A stretch of DNA of 64,000 bases from Patiriisocius marinistellae (GCF_009014635.1 NZ_BKCF01000004.1:1-64000), one strand, 5' to 3'. Positions 41,630-51,767 are shown, counted from the first letter of the stretch. Numbers and translations are program-made. The notes: generated by a model not told the origin, from the sequence alone.

Positions 41630-43693
41630 TTACTTTTCCGAAGCCTTAAAACCTATTCTTTCAAGATACTCTTTTTCTGTATCTGAAAATTGCGAATAGA
41701 TTTCCTTAACTTTATTGCTATATTTTTCTTCTTTTAAAACCTCGGTGAGTAAAGTGCGAGCACTGTCTCTAAACCTCCAATAATGATGTGTACTAGCATT
41801 TACTAATGACGCTAAGGATGTATCATCAAAAATTCCTAAATAATTTACATACTCAAAAGCTTTTTCTCGTATTTCAAAAGAGTAGTTGTTTGATGTATAA
41901 TTATTTAGTTCACTTGTAAAATTTGCTGCGTTCTGCTTTTGGTAGCCTTCTGTTAACATTGCGAGAACTAACCAAATTTGACGCACATTCTTATCTTGAA
42001 AACCAACAATACCTTTGGTTTTGTCTAAATATTTTGGCATTTGGTTTGGTAATGCTTTTCTTAATAAAAGTAAAGCCGCTTCAATAGTCACGTAGCTTTC
42101 ATCATTTAGTAAAGATTCAAAATCTGCTTTTAATACATTAGGTATTGCCCCTTCGTACGAAATTGCAATCGCTTGTCGCGTCATTAAATTATTACTCTCA
42201 AAGGCTTTCTTTAAATATGGAATCACTTTCTCAACAGGCTCCGCAGTTAATTGAAAAACAGCCTCTTGACCTAAATACTCATTGTTAAAAGTCAACGCAG
42301 TGGTCAATGGTATTTTCTTTTCGGCTATTGCTACTGGTCGCAAAGAAGAAAGCTCAAAATATTCTTTTATAAATGGTGACGCTAGTAAAGACTCATATGC
42401 TTGATTGGCCTGAAAGGCCGTTTGTTGAAGCCAGTCTTTTTCCCAATTGTCTATCGTAATTGTTGTATTACGTTTGACCATATTTAAAAAATTATCTGTT
42501 TCTACATTTTTAAATGCATGTTCTTCGAGGTATTGCTTAATAGTGTTTTTAAATGCGGTATCCCCTATTCGCTCTCTCAAAATATGTAATGCCCATGCTC
42601 CTTTTTCATAAAAAGTAAGTGAAGATGCTTTTGGGTCTAAAAGAGATTGCCCTTTTCCAGCCTCGCTTACCTCTTGTAAACTGTTTGCTGATTGTAACAA
42701 TTTCCAATAGTAATAATCATCACCATAGATTTCTCGTTCTGCCAATAGCGCATAATACGTTGCAAAACCTTCTTGCAACCAATGGTGAGTTCCAGAGGTT
42801 TCTGTCACTAGATTTCCAAACCATTGATGCGCTAATTCATGCGCATTTACGTTTGTATAATCTCTATCATTTATGCCTATTTCGTCAACGACAAAAGATT
42901 CAGAAAAAATAGTGCAACTTGTATTCTCCATACCTGCATACAGAAAATCGCGCACAGGAACTTGTTTGTAATTTTGCCAAGGGTACGGAACGTCTATTTC
43001 ATTTTCTAAATAATCAAAAATGGTTTTTGTGTGCTTATACGTAGTTTTTACAATTGCTGAATCGTTAGGCCTATAATATAACTCAATAGGAATTCCACTT
43101 GCCGAAACCACTGTAGTTTTATTATAATCTCCCATTGCAAAAGCTACTAGGTAACTTGACATTGGGTTTTCCATGTCGAAAAAATATTCTTTAAAATTAT
43201 CTTTTCTAATTATATCTACTAATATTCCATTACTTAAAATAGTTTGTGTTTCTGGAACAACATATTTTAAATCAAACTCAATCTTATCATTCATGTCATC
43301 AATACTCGGTAGCCAGTGCGATGTATTTTTCCCTTGTCCTTGTGTCCATATATGATCGCCAGTAAAATAAAGCGCCTTTTTAGGTTTTGCAACGTATTGA
43401 AAATTGACCTCGTAGGTATTACCCGCTTTAAAATTGTTGTGGAAAATAATTTTATCATCGGTGTAATAAATTTTGGTATCACCGTCTTTCGCATCGGGGC
43501 GCTCCATATTAATCGCGTCTAGATAAACTTTATCTATATCCTTCAAAATGGTAAATGAGACAAAAACATCTCCATTGACAGACATTTCCGAAGCATTGGG
43601 CATTATCGTCGCTGTGATTTTTTTGAAATCAACAATATTTGTTTGCTGGGAAAAAGATGCGATTGAGGCAAAGAGTAAAAGATATTTTATCAA
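41630..43693 (-). CDS. M1-family zinc aminopeptidase
   Basis: A 687-aa exported metallopeptidase. The start is a TTG at 43693 (IKYLLLFASIASFSQQ follows); no ATG occurs before the signal peptide. The N-terminal beta domain is followed by the exopeptidase signature YAGMENTS (GxMEN type), the zinc site NAHELAHQWFG (HExxH, about residue 287) with the third ligand Glu in WLQEGFATYYALLA, 19 residues on, and the catalytic Tyr region in SLTFYEKGAWALH. The C-terminal 250 residues are helical repeats. It trims N-terminal residues from peptides in the periplasm or outside. Convergent with the T9SS gene. Confidence 0.92.
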   Translation of the reverse strand: MIKYLLLFASIASFSQQTNIVDFKKITATIMPNASEMSVNGDVFVSFTILKDIDKVYLDAINMERPDAKDGDTKIYYTDDKIIFHNNFKAGNTYEVNFQYVAKPKKALYFTGDHIWTQGQGKNTSHWLPSIDDMNDKIEFDLKYVVPETQTILSNGILVDIIRKDNFKEYFFDMENPMSSYLVAFAMGDYNKTTVVSASGIPIELYYRPNDSAIVKTTYKHTKTIFDYLENEIDVPYPWQNYKQVPVRDFLYAGMENTSCTIFSESFVVDEIGINDRDYTNVNAHELAHQWFGNLVTETSGTHHWLQEGFATYYALLAEREIYGDDYYYWKLLQSANSLQEVSEAGKGQSLLDPKASSLTFYEKGAWALHILRERIGDTAFKNTIKQYLEEHAFKNVETDNFLNMVKRNTTITIDNWEKDWLQQTAFQANQAYESLLASPFIKEYFELSSLRPVAIAEKKIPLTTALTFNNEYLGQEAVFQLTAEPVEKVIPYLKKAFESNNLMTRQAIAISYEGAIPNVLKADFESLLNDESYVTIEAALLLLRKALPNQMPKYLDKTKGIVGFQDKNVRQIWLVLAMLTEGYQKQNAANFTSELNNYTSNNYSFEIREKAFEYVNYLGIFDDTSLASLVNASTHHYWRFRDSARTLLTEVLKEEKYSNKVKEIYSQFSDTEKEYLERIGFKASEK

Positions 43694-43847
43694 TGTTGAA
43701 GCTTTATTTTGAATTTCTAATGCATTGTAATTTTTGTATGTCGAGAACGTTTTACTTTACTAATAATCAATTCTACATCCTCTATGACAGGGGAAAATTT
43801 AAGAGATATATTTTGTTCTAAAATGGATTTCCATACGTAAATATAAT

Positions 43848-43874
43848 AATTCTGAATTCCGAATTCTGAATTCC
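43848..43874. repeat. Tandem ATTCTGAATTCCGA repeat upstream of recG
   Basis: Two adjoining copies of ATTCTGAATTCC(G/A)A containing repeated self-complementary GAATTC, 28 bp before the recG ATG in the 208-bp spacer. Possible operator; otherwise nothing else was seen there. Confidence 0.55.
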
Positions 43875-43901
43875 AAATTTAAAATTCATTATTTTCGTTT
43901 T

Positions 43902-46007
43902 ATGAATTCAAATTTTCTACAAACTCCCATTGAGTATCTTAAAGGTGTTGGCCCTAATAGGGCTTCATTGCTAAAGACGGAGCTTGGGATTCATACGTTT
44001 CAAGACCTCATCCATTTATTTCCAAATAGGTACATTGACCGCACTCAGTTTTATAAAATTGCGCAATTAAAACCTACAAGTGCAGATATTCAAATCATTG
44101 GAAAAATTACGCATATTAAAACTGTGCAGCAAAAGAGAGGGAAACGATTAGTTGCTACATTTAGAGATGAAACTGGCTCGATGGAATTAGTCTGGTTTAG
44201 AGGTCACAAATGGATTAAAGAAAATTTAAAAATTAATGTGCCGTATGTTGTCTTTGGAAAAACCAATCATTTTAACCATAGTTATTCCATGCCACATCCG
44301 GAAATGGAATTACTTACCGAATATGAAAAAGGGCTTAAAGCAACCATGCAGCCCGTATATCCGTCCACAGAAAAATTAGCCAATAGCAACATTACAAACA
44401 GAGTACTTTTAGGACTGCTTGCAACGCTCTTTTCTGAAATTAAAAACAACCAAAAAGAGACGCTATCAAAACCACTTTTGAGTGAACTAAAATTACTGCC
44501 AAAAGGCGAGTCAATTATAAATATTCATTTTCCAGAAAGTCAGGAAAAATTGGCTAGAGCACAATATAGATTAAAATTTGAAGAATTATTTTACATTCAG
44601 CTGCAATTATTATTCAAAAACCTCATTCATAAAAGCAAAATAAAAGGATATCCTTTTACCGAAATAGGGAACTACTTCAACACTTTTTACAATGAACAAT
44701 TACCCTTTGAATTAACAGACGCACAAAAACGAGTAGTTAAAGAAATACGGTTTGATTTAGGTAGTAATGCACAAATGAATCGCTTATTACAAGGAGATGT
44801 AGGAAGTGGAAAGACGATTGTAGCCTTTTTATCAATGCTAATGGCACTTGACAACGGATTTCAAGCGTGTTTAATGGCGCCTACTGAAATTTTGTCAGTA
44901 CAGCATTACAATGGATTACTTGAACTGTGTAACGATTTGAATATCAGCATATCACTTTTAACAGGCTCAAGTAAAACTTCAGAAAGGCGAATCATACATA
45001 AATCTCTTGAAAATGGTGAATTAAACATACTTGTTGGCACACATGCGTTGCTTGAAGATAAAGTAAAGTTTAAAAATTTAGGACTTGCTATTATAGATGA
45101 ACAACATCGTTTTGGCGTAGCACAACGGAGTAAGCTTTGGCATAAAAACGAATACCCTCCACATATTCTTGTGATGACCGCCACCCCTATTCCTAGAACC
45201 CTTGCAATGAGTGTTTATGGCGACCTTGACATTAGTGTAATTGACGAACTACCACCAGGAAGAAAAGACATTAAAACTGTACACCGTTTTGATGCGAATA
45301 GATTGAAAGTATTTGGTTTTATAAGAGATGAAATTGCGTTAGGAAGACAGGTATATATTGTTTATCCATTGATACAAGAAAGCGAGGCGTTAGACTATAA
45401 AGATTTAATGGATGGCTATGAGAGTATTTCTCGAGAATTTCAGCAGCCAAAATATCAAATATCTATTGTCCACGGGCAAATGAAAGCAGTTGATAAAGAA
45501 TTTGAAATGAACCGTTTTATCAAAGGCGAAACTCAAATAATGGTCGCAACAACGGTAATTGAGGTTGGGGTAAATGTGCCTAATGCGTCTGTGATGGTGA
45601 TTGAAAGCGCTGAGCGTTTTGGTCTATCGCAACTCCATCAATTGCGAGGTCGTGTGGGTCGCGGTGCTGAGCAAAGTTACTGTATTTTAATGACAAGCCA
45701 TAAATTAAGTGAAGATGCAAAAACAAGAATACAAACTATGACACACACTAGTGATGGATTTGAAATAGCCGAAGTTGATTTAAAACTTCGAGGTCCTGGC
45801 GACATTATGGGAACGCAACAAAGTGGCGTTCTCAATTTAAAAATCGCAGACATCATTAAAGACACTGAAATTTTAAAAATAGCGCGAAGTTATGCTCAAA
45901 AATTATTAAGAGAAGATCCCAATTTTGTTAAGCAAGAAAATGAGCCTATTAAGGATAGCTACGCGCAATTGATGAAATATAAGAATATTTGGAATTATAT
46001 ATCTTAA
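43902..46007 (+). CDS. recG: ATP-dependent DNA helicase RecG
   Basis: A branch-migration helicase that rescues stalled forks. The 701-aa length is usual. The N-terminal OB/wedge domain contains YLKGVGPNRASLLKTELG and IIGKITHIKTVQQKRGKRLV; the helicase domain has LTDAQKRVVKEI (Q-like motif), Walker A QGDVGSGKTIVAFLS, DEQHRFG (DExH box), VMTATPIPRTLAM, and the C-terminal domain has ATTVIEVGVNVPNASVMVIE followed by RFGLSQLHQLRGRVGRG (motifs V and VI). Starts at an ATG. No neighbours in the same transcript are obvious. Confidence 0.96.
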   Translation: MNSNFLQTPIEYLKGVGPNRASLLKTELGIHTFQDLIHLFPNRYIDRTQFYKIAQLKPTSADIQIIGKITHIKTVQQKRGKRLVATFRDETGSMELVWFRGHKWIKENLKINVPYVVFGKTNHFNHSYSMPHPEMELLTEYEKGLKATMQPVYPSTEKLANSNITNRVLLGLLATLFSEIKNNQKETLSKPLLSELKLLPKGESIINIHFPESQEKLARAQYRLKFEELFYIQLQLLFKNLIHKSKIKGYPFTEIGNYFNTFYNEQLPFELTDAQKRVVKEIRFDLGSNAQMNRLLQGDVGSGKTIVAFLSMLMALDNGFQACLMAPTEILSVQHYNGLLELCNDLNISISLLTGSSKTSERRIIHKSLENGELNILVGTHALLEDKVKFKNLGLAIIDEQHRFGVAQRSKLWHKNEYPPHILVMTATPIPRTLAMSVYGDLDISVIDELPPGRKDIKTVHRFDANRLKVFGFIRDEIALGRQVYIVYPLIQESEALDYKDLMDGYESISREFQQPKYQISIVHGQMKAVDKEFEMNRFIKGETQIMVATTVIEVGVNVPNASVMVIESAERFGLSQLHQLRGRVGRGAEQSYCILMTSHKLSEDAKTRIQTMTHTSDGFEIAEVDLKLRGPGDIMGTQQSGVLNLKIADIIKDTEILKIARSYAQKLLREDPNFVKQENEPIKDSYAQLMKYKNIWNYIS

Positions 46008-46093
46008 TGACCTAAGAAGGGTTTTAATATAGCACCATTGAAAAATTTATATTTGCTTTTAGCTAATTTACAAAACACAACTAATAACACTGC

Positions 46094-47179
46094 ATGAGCA
46101 CCTCGATTAAGCAGAAACATATACCTAACCTAACTCCTATACGATTTTTTTTAGCTCTTCTTGTAGTTATTTATCATATTCCTCAATTTTCAAATAACAG
46201 AGGATTTCCTTTTTTTAATGATTTAGCTATTTTCCACAAAGGCCGAGAAGCAGTTTATATGTTTTTTGCATTAAGCGGTTTTTTAATTATTAAACAGCTA
46301 TTTATAGAAAAGAAAAAAACAGGGACAGTTAATCTTAAAGGATTTTACATAAGGCGAATTCTAAGAATATTCCCATTATATTACCTTATTTTGATTATTG
46401 GATTTCTGTATTATCAATTAATACTCCCCCATTTAGGATTTGATTTTGAAAATAATTATGATTTAATCACAGGAATATTTTTATCCGTTTGCTTTCTTCC
46501 TAATGTTTTTGCTACTTTTTCACCAGGAGGTATTCTTGAAATCTTATGGTCTATAGGTATTGAAGAGCAATTTTACTTACTAATTGCACCATTATTTTTA
46601 TTGTTACCTGTTAAAAGAGTTGTATTTTTTTTAGGAGTATTTACTACATTTTACTTTTTAGTTTTTTTCTCAGAGCAATTTATATTTTTTAGAAAATATG
46701 ATATGCTCTACTATTATTTCTCATTTAGTGGTATTTGTGCAATTCTATGGAACAAAAAACACATACAGCGTACTATCACAATAATGAGATTACCTATTCT
46801 AGTATTATTTATACTTTATTTTGTGTCAGATATTTTCAGTAAAAATTTAAATGATATTATTTATCATGCATTTAGCGTATTACTTTTTGGGTTCACAATA
46901 GCTGTATTAGCAGTTAAACCTATTAGGTTCCTTGAAAACAAAGTCATGAATTACTTAGGCAAAATATCTTACGGGATTTATATGTATCATGCCATCGCAA
47001 TGCAATCCGTAGGTTTCTTATTTCTGAAATTACTTCCAAAATTTAAAATAAACAATGCACTAACCATCATAACAATCAATGTTTTAGTGATTGGAATTAC
47101 TATAACTGTGTCTCATTTTTCTTATCAATATTTTGAGAAATATTTCTTAAAGATGAAACGTAAAACAAGAAATAATTAA
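46094..47179 (+). CDS. Acyltransferase family 3 membrane protein (OafA-like)
   Basis: A 361-aa inner-membrane O-acyltransferase with about ten membrane helices. Near the N-terminus is the family pattern NLTPIRFFLALLVVIYHIPQ (catalytic His), then FFALSGFLIIKQLF, and RRILRIFPLYYLILI (arginines of the RxxR motif, about residue 92). It has only the membrane domain, without an SGNH domain. It probably acetylates or otherwise acylates a cell-surface glycan. No other glycan genes are adjacent. Confidence 0.92.
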   Translation: MSTSIKQKHIPNLTPIRFFLALLVVIYHIPQFSNNRGFPFFNDLAIFHKGREAVYMFFALSGFLIIKQLFIEKKKTGTVNLKGFYIRRILRIFPLYYLILIIGFLYYQLILPHLGFDFENNYDLITGIFLSVCFLPNVFATFSPGGILEILWSIGIEEQFYLLIAPLFLLLPVKRVVFFLGVFTTFYFLVFFSEQFIFFRKYDMLYYYFSFSGICAILWNKKHIQRTITIMRLPILVLFILYFVSDIFSKNLNDIIYHAFSVLLFGFTIAVLAVKPIRFLENKVMNYLGKISYGIYMYHAIAMQSVGFLFLKLLPKFKINNALTIITINVLVIGITITVSHFSYQYFEKYFLKMKRKTRNN

Positions 47180-47200
47180 ATAGTAAAAAAAAACTAATTA

Positions 47201-48412
47201 CTACTCTTTCACTAACCCGCCAACAAACTCTTCAAATTCCTTAGTGAATTTTGTATACTCCTTACCCGTTGCTGGTCCATTGAAACCCGTGTGTATCCTG
47301 CGTACTTTTCCTGTTTTATCGATAAAAATAGTCGTAGGGTAACTTAAAACATGGTTAAGCATTGGTAATTTTTTATTAGCCTTTAGCTTACTAGCGCTTC
47401 CATATTGAGCAAGTAAAACAGGATAAGGAACACCAACACCCTTTTTAAATTTGTTGATAGATTTTATTGCACCCTCCTCTGTTTTTGCATATTCAAATGC
47501 TAGAGCTACCATTTCTAGATTTTCACTTTTATTCTTTTTGTAATATTCAGAAAAATATTTTGTTTCATCAAGGCAGTTAGGACACCATGTTCCCATTATT
47601 TGAACCAATACAACTTTATCTTTAAATCTATCATCTGCCAATGAAACCTCTTTTCCTTTAGTATCCTTAAAAGTAAATTCTATCTTTTCATATCCTTCTT
47701 TTATAAATGTAAGAGAGTCTGTACTTGGCAACTCATACTCATTATTAAGTTTTGCCATAAAAGGCTCTTTCCAATGATTACCACTATAAAAATGCCCCTC
47801 CATCAAACTATCTGTCACTTTTGCTTCAAATAAAAAAGCATGTGCACCATCAAAAGTAGAAAGCTTTAAAGTATCATCTTGGATCATTCCATCGAGATAA
47901 CGATAATCACCAGTGGTTGTTCTAAAAGTACCATGCACTTTATTTCCTGTTTGCTTAAAAATACCTTTTGCAATATATCTATCAGCTGGTTTATTTGGAC
48001 TAAAAACAGTTTCCCAGGCCCCATTAATAATTACTGTGGGCGCTCCTTTTATTTTAAAACGTTTTTCTTTTCCTGCATACATATAAAATGGAACAACTCT
48101 ATCAAGACTAGGTTTTATAAAATTTCCTGAAATTGTATCATTTGAATAAATTCCTTTAAATATACCCTCAAAAACAGGATGTTCAATATACACACTATCC
48201 CCAAAAAATGTAATATCCTTAACTTCAATGCGCTCTTCGGCATTTTGAATAATCATTTTTGAACCTTTCTGCCATTCTAAAATGAACGGAATCTCTTTAC
48301 CTTTATCAAGCTTTAATGCAGCTCTCCAAGTACCATCTTTAGGAAATTTCGGCTTTGCCTCTTGACAAGCAATAAAAAATGGTACTATAAGAAACAATAA
48401 AACTTTTTTCAT
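47201..48412 (-). CDS. Lipoprotein thioredoxin of the TlpA/redoxin type
   Basis: A 403-aa lipoprotein (signal ending LIVPFFIAC). The N-terminal 230 residues form a beta-rich region of repeated strands (GTWRAALKLDKGKEIPF, GAWETVFSPNKPADRYI, TGNKVHGTFRTTTGDYRYL). The C-terminal 170 residues are a TlpA-like thioredoxin fold with active site IMGTWCPNCLDE (CPNC, about residue 278) and the cis-Pro loop SYPTTIFIDKTGKV. It is likely a periplasmic thiol-disulfide reductase. Monocistronic and convergent with the acyltransferase gene. Confidence 0.88.
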   Translation of the reverse strand: MKKVLLFLIVPFFIACQEAKPKFPKDGTWRAALKLDKGKEIPFILEWQKGSKMIIQNAEERIEVKDITFFGDSVYIEHPVFEGIFKGIYSNDTISGNFIKPSLDRVVPFYMYAGKEKRFKIKGAPTVIINGAWETVFSPNKPADRYIAKGIFKQTGNKVHGTFRTTTGDYRYLDGMIQDDTLKLSTFDGAHAFLFEAKVTDSLMEGHFYSGNHWKEPFMAKLNNEYELPSTDSLTFIKEGYEKIEFTFKDTKGKEVSLADDRFKDKVVLVQIMGTWCPNCLDETKYFSEYYKKNKSENLEMVALAFEYAKTEEGAIKSINKFKKGVGVPYPVLLAQYGSASKLKANKKLPMLNHVLSYPTTIFIDKTGKVRRIHTGFNGPATGKEYTKFTKEFEEFVGGLVKE

Positions 48413-48478
48413 CAGTATAATTTATAAAATCTTTAGACTATAAGTTTTAAAAGTACTTACATTAAATGTTCTAAATGT

Positions 48479-48486
48479 TATCTTTG
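48479..48486 (+). promoter_or_regulatory. Probable -7 box for pheT
   Basis: TATCTTTG (followed by C), an exact match to TAnnTTTG, 24 bp before the ATG. It is the clearest -7 box in the window. Confidence 0.45.
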
Positions 48487-48509
48487 CCGTTCTTTAAGAA
48501 AACTTTATA

Positions 48510-50939
48510 ATGAAGATCTCATACAACTGGCTAAAACAATTTATTAAAACCGACTGGGAAGCCGAAAAAACTGGCGAACTCCTTACTGACCTTGGATTAG
48601 AAATTGAAGGAATAGAACAATATTCTTCAATTAAAGGCGGATTAAAAGGTATCGTAGTTGGTCACGTACTCTCATGCGAACAACACAACAATGCAGACCG
48701 CTTAAAGGTGACAAAAGTAGATCTTGGCGATGGCAATATTGTACAAATAGTTTGTGGAGCACCTAATGTTGCTACTGGTCAAAAAGTACCTGTAGCTACT
48801 ATAGGAACTACACTTTATGATGCAGAAGGCAACCCTTGGCAAATAAAGAAAGGAAAAATAAGAGGCGAAGTAAGCGAAGGAATGATTTGTGCAGAAGACG
48901 AACTTGGGCTAGGAAAAGGGCATGATGGCATTATGGTGCTTGATGAAAAAATTGCTCCTGGAACGTTAGCTTCGGAAATATTAGATGTTGAAAATGACGA
49001 AATTTTTGAAATAGGGTTAACGCCCAACCGCGCTGATGCAATGAGCCACTGGGGTGTTGCAAGAGATTTAAGAGCTGGTTTAATTCAAAAAGATATTTCA
49101 ATGGAATTAATTACTCCATCAACATCAAATTTTCATATTGAAGACCGTACTCGAAAAATTGAAATCAATGTTGAAAATAATGAACTTGCACCAAGATATT
49201 GTGGTGTAAGTATTTCAGAAATCGTAGTGCAAGAATCTCCTGCATGGCTTCAAAACAGATTGAAAGCTATAGGACTTGCACCTATTAACAACATTGTTGA
49301 CATCACTAATTATATTCTCCACGAGCTTGGACAACCATTGCACGCATTTGACGGCGCAAAAATTGAGGGTAATATAATTAATGTAAAAACACTTCCATCA
49401 GGCACTAAATTTACAACCCTTGACGGCGTAGAACGAACATTGCATGAAGAGGATTTAATGATTTGTAATGAGAATAAGCCTATGTGTATTGCTGGAGTTT
49501 TTGGCGGTATAGATAGCGGGGTTACAAATAGTACATCTAGCATTTTCTTGGAGAGTGCATATTTCAATCCTGTAAGCATTCGTAAAACTGCAAAACGTCA
49601 TGGATTAAACACAGATGCTTCTTTTCGTTTTGAGAGAGGCATTGACCCTAATATCACAGAATACGCATTAAAACGTGCTGCTATTTTAATATGCGAGATT
49701 GCTGGTGGAAAAATAAGTAGCGATATAATTGATGTGTATCCCAAAAAGATTGAAGATCATCAAGTATTTTTAAATTATGAAAAGGCAAATAGCCTTATAG
49801 GCGAAGAGATTTCTAAAGAAACCATAAAAAGAATACTTACTTCTCTTGAAATCAAAGTAAATAACGTTACTGAAACAGGTATAGGAATGACCATCCCAGC
49901 CTATCGCAACGATGTGACAAGAGAGGCAGATGTAATTGAAGAGGTTTTACGTGTTTATGGTTATAATAACATTAAAACTACACAAAAATTAAATGCGTCA
50001 ATTGCAACTACTCACGGAGTTCAAGATTATAAAATTCAAAATAAGGCAGCTACATTTCTTGCGAGTATAGGCTTTAATGAAATGTTGAACAACTCGCTCA
50101 CTTCTCCTAAATATTTAGAGTTAAGTGAAGGTTTGAGTAATGACAACGATGTATCTATGCTTAATCCATTGAGCCAAGAATTATCTGTTATGCGACAGTC
50201 TATGCTATTTGGTGGATTAGAATCCTTAGCATATAATGCAAACCGAAAAGCTACAAACATAAAGCTATTCGAATTTGGGAAAACCTACCACAATTACAGC
50301 GATAAGCGTGAAGAGATGAGTCATCTATCACTATTAATTTCAGGAAATAAAACTCAAGATAATTGGCATAACGCTACAGCTCAAAAGGGTGATTTTTTCT
50401 ACGGAAAAGGGGTAGCGATGTCAATTTTAGAGCTGTTGGGAATTAATGGAACGATTGAAAGAGAATTGAAAAACTCATTGTTTTCTGAAGGTATTGCAAT
50501 AGCAAAAAAGAAAAAAGTATTAGTTGAGTTTGGTGTTATATCAAAGAAAGTAACAAAACATTTTGGCCTTGATACAGAAATTTTATACGCAGATTTTCAA
50601 TGGAATGCAATACTTTCAGAAATATCCACATCAAATTTCACAGTACAGCCTATTCCTAAATTTCCGAAGGTGAAAAAAGATTTCTCTTTGTTATTAGATG
50701 AAGGGGTATTATTTTCAGATTTAAAAAATACGGCATTTCAAACAGAACGAAGTTTATTAAAGGAAGTTAACCTTTTTGATGTTTATACTGGAAAAAATCT
50801 CCCAAGTGGAAAAAAATCGTACGCATTGAGTTTTACACTACAAGATGAAAACAAAACGCTTACAGATAAGCAAATTGACAAAATTATGGGGAAACTGCAA
50901 CAACGATTTGAAAAAGATTATGGAGCCAGTTTGAGATAA
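48510..50939 (+). CDS. pheT: Phenylalanine-tRNA ligase beta subunit
   Basis: Beta chain of the alpha2-beta2 enzyme that charges tRNA-Phe. The 809-aa length is normal. The N-terminal MKISYNWLKQFIKTDWEA is followed by an EMAP-II-type tRNA-binding domain (VVGHVLSCEQHNNADRLKVT, VCGAPNVATGQKVPVA), B3/B4 editing (NNIVDITNYILHELGQPLHA), B5 (NVTETGIGMTIPAYRNDVTR), a catalytic-like core and a C-terminal FDX-ACB anticodon-binding domain (FPKVKKDFSLLLDEGV, KSYALSFTLQDENKTLTDKQ). The alpha subunit gene is not in the window. Two CTTCGGAAAT copies lie within it (48971, 50660). Confidence 0.97.
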   Translation: MKISYNWLKQFIKTDWEAEKTGELLTDLGLEIEGIEQYSSIKGGLKGIVVGHVLSCEQHNNADRLKVTKVDLGDGNIVQIVCGAPNVATGQKVPVATIGTTLYDAEGNPWQIKKGKIRGEVSEGMICAEDELGLGKGHDGIMVLDEKIAPGTLASEILDVENDEIFEIGLTPNRADAMSHWGVARDLRAGLIQKDISMELITPSTSNFHIEDRTRKIEINVENNELAPRYCGVSISEIVVQESPAWLQNRLKAIGLAPINNIVDITNYILHELGQPLHAFDGAKIEGNIINVKTLPSGTKFTTLDGVERTLHEEDLMICNENKPMCIAGVFGGIDSGVTNSTSSIFLESAYFNPVSIRKTAKRHGLNTDASFRFERGIDPNITEYALKRAAILICEIAGGKISSDIIDVYPKKIEDHQVFLNYEKANSLIGEEISKETIKRILTSLEIKVNNVTETGIGMTIPAYRNDVTREADVIEEVLRVYGYNNIKTTQKLNASIATTHGVQDYKIQNKAATFLASIGFNEMLNNSLTSPKYLELSEGLSNDNDVSMLNPLSQELSVMRQSMLFGGLESLAYNANRKATNIKLFEFGKTYHNYSDKREEMSHLSLLISGNKTQDNWHNATAQKGDFFYGKGVAMSILELLGINGTIERELKNSLFSEGIAIAKKKKVLVEFGVISKKVTKHFGLDTEILYADFQWNAILSEISTSNFTVQPIPKFPKVKKDFSLLLDEGVLFSDLKNTAFQTERSLLKEVNLFDVYTGKNLPSGKKSYALSFTLQDENKTLTDKQIDKIMGKLQQRFEKDYGASLR

Positions 50940-50965
50940 TTAGCAATTAGCAATTAGCAATTAGC
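50938..50965 (+). repeat. Four tandem AATTAGC heptamers after pheT
   Basis: Four perfect copies in a row, beginning within the pheT stop codon (TAA at 50937-50939) and ending before the terminator. Likely slippage-prone. Confidence 0.85.
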
Positions 50966-50972
50966 AAAACTT

Positions 50973-51009
50973 AAAAAATCCTGAGAATAAAACGTTCTCA
51001 GGATTTTTT
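50973..51009. terminator. Bidirectional terminator between pheT and the fasciclin gene
   Basis: Perfect 15-bp arms including flanking A and T runs (50973-50987 / 50995-51009) with a TAAAACG loop. Confidence 0.85.
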
Positions 51010-51032
51010 CTCTACTGTTATTTCTATTTTAG

Positions 51033-51608
51033 TTATTTTTTTTCTTCTTTTAAAGAGAATGCCATTCCCTCTACAATATGAAAGAAACCATTTTTGTGAT
51101 AAAAATTAGTATCTATTATCAAAGCTTTATTTCCTTCAACATCATTTAACGTGATAGTATTTCCATTTGAGGTTGCGATAAGTTTTGTTCCAGCTAATGT
51201 TAAAAAACTTGCAGAACCATTGTTACTTTCGATTGCCTTTTTAATAGATACTGCATCTAATCTTCCTGGTACACTATGAGCCTTAAACATCATTGATAAC
51301 TTATCTGTATCAATCATAAGTGCTTCACGTTCCTCTTTGTCCATGTTATTAAAAACCTTATCAGTCATAACAAAAACAGTCACCATCTCTTCTTGGTCTA
51401 TTTCTTTTAAAAGTGTTTCATTTGAAAGTATTTGAGTAGCATATGTAAAAGAATTACTTTCAGAAATATTATCGATTAGTGTCTTCGCCCCAGTAAATGT
51501 AGTTCCTTTAAAAATCTTAGTACTATTGTTTGCTGTTTTATTCATATACTTTTGAGCCGATACTGAAAAAGATGTTACGATTAAAAGTGCAAAAATTATA
51601 TGTTTCAT
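51033..51608 (-). CDS. Fasciclin-domain secreted protein
   Basis: A 191-aa exported protein with a signal peptide (MKHIIFALLIVTSFSVSAQ). Residues 45-185 are one fasciclin domain: ETLLKEIDQEEMVTVFVMTD (first FAS1 box; usually TVFAPTD), MMFKAHSVPGRLDAVSIKK (central YH-like motif) and FYHKNGFFHIVEGMAF (second box). FAS1 domains mediate adhesion or protein binding. Some residues differ from the standard box (VFVMTDKVFNN instead of VFAPTDxAF). A TATCTTTG -7 box is present 36 bp upstream. Confidence 0.85.
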   Translation of the reverse strand: MKHIIFALLIVTSFSVSAQKYMNKTANNSTKIFKGTTFTGAKTLIDNISESNSFTYATQILSNETLLKEIDQEEMVTVFVMTDKVFNNMDKEEREALMIDTDKLSMMFKAHSVPGRLDAVSIKKAIESNNGSASFLTLAGTKLIATSNGNTITLNDVEGNKALIIDTNFYHKNGFFHIVEGMAFSLKEEKK

Positions 51609-51643
51609 GTTTTTAAAATTTCAGAATTTATACTTGTTAAAAT

Positions 51644-51651
51644 CAAAGATA
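51644..51651 (-). promoter_or_regulatory. Probable -7 box for the fasciclin gene
   Basis: On the minus strand TATCTTTG, an exact TAnnTTTG match, 36 bp before the ATG. Confidence 0.4.
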
Positions 51652-51767
51652 CAAACTATGTACCACAACGTTAATTTAATTAAATAGTTGCTCTAATTAG
51701 TTAAATTACTAAAACGTGTTGTTTTTTAAATGCTTTGCCCGTAAATTTATATAAATAAATTATCGCT

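Noticed and set aside
47180-47200. Terminator between the acyltransferase and the thioredoxin genes
   Set aside because: The A-run and short AATTA/TAATT pairing give only a weak stem.
50938-50965. CRISPR-like short repeats after pheT
   Set aside because: The unit is only 7 bp and there are no spacers, so it is a simple tandem repeat.
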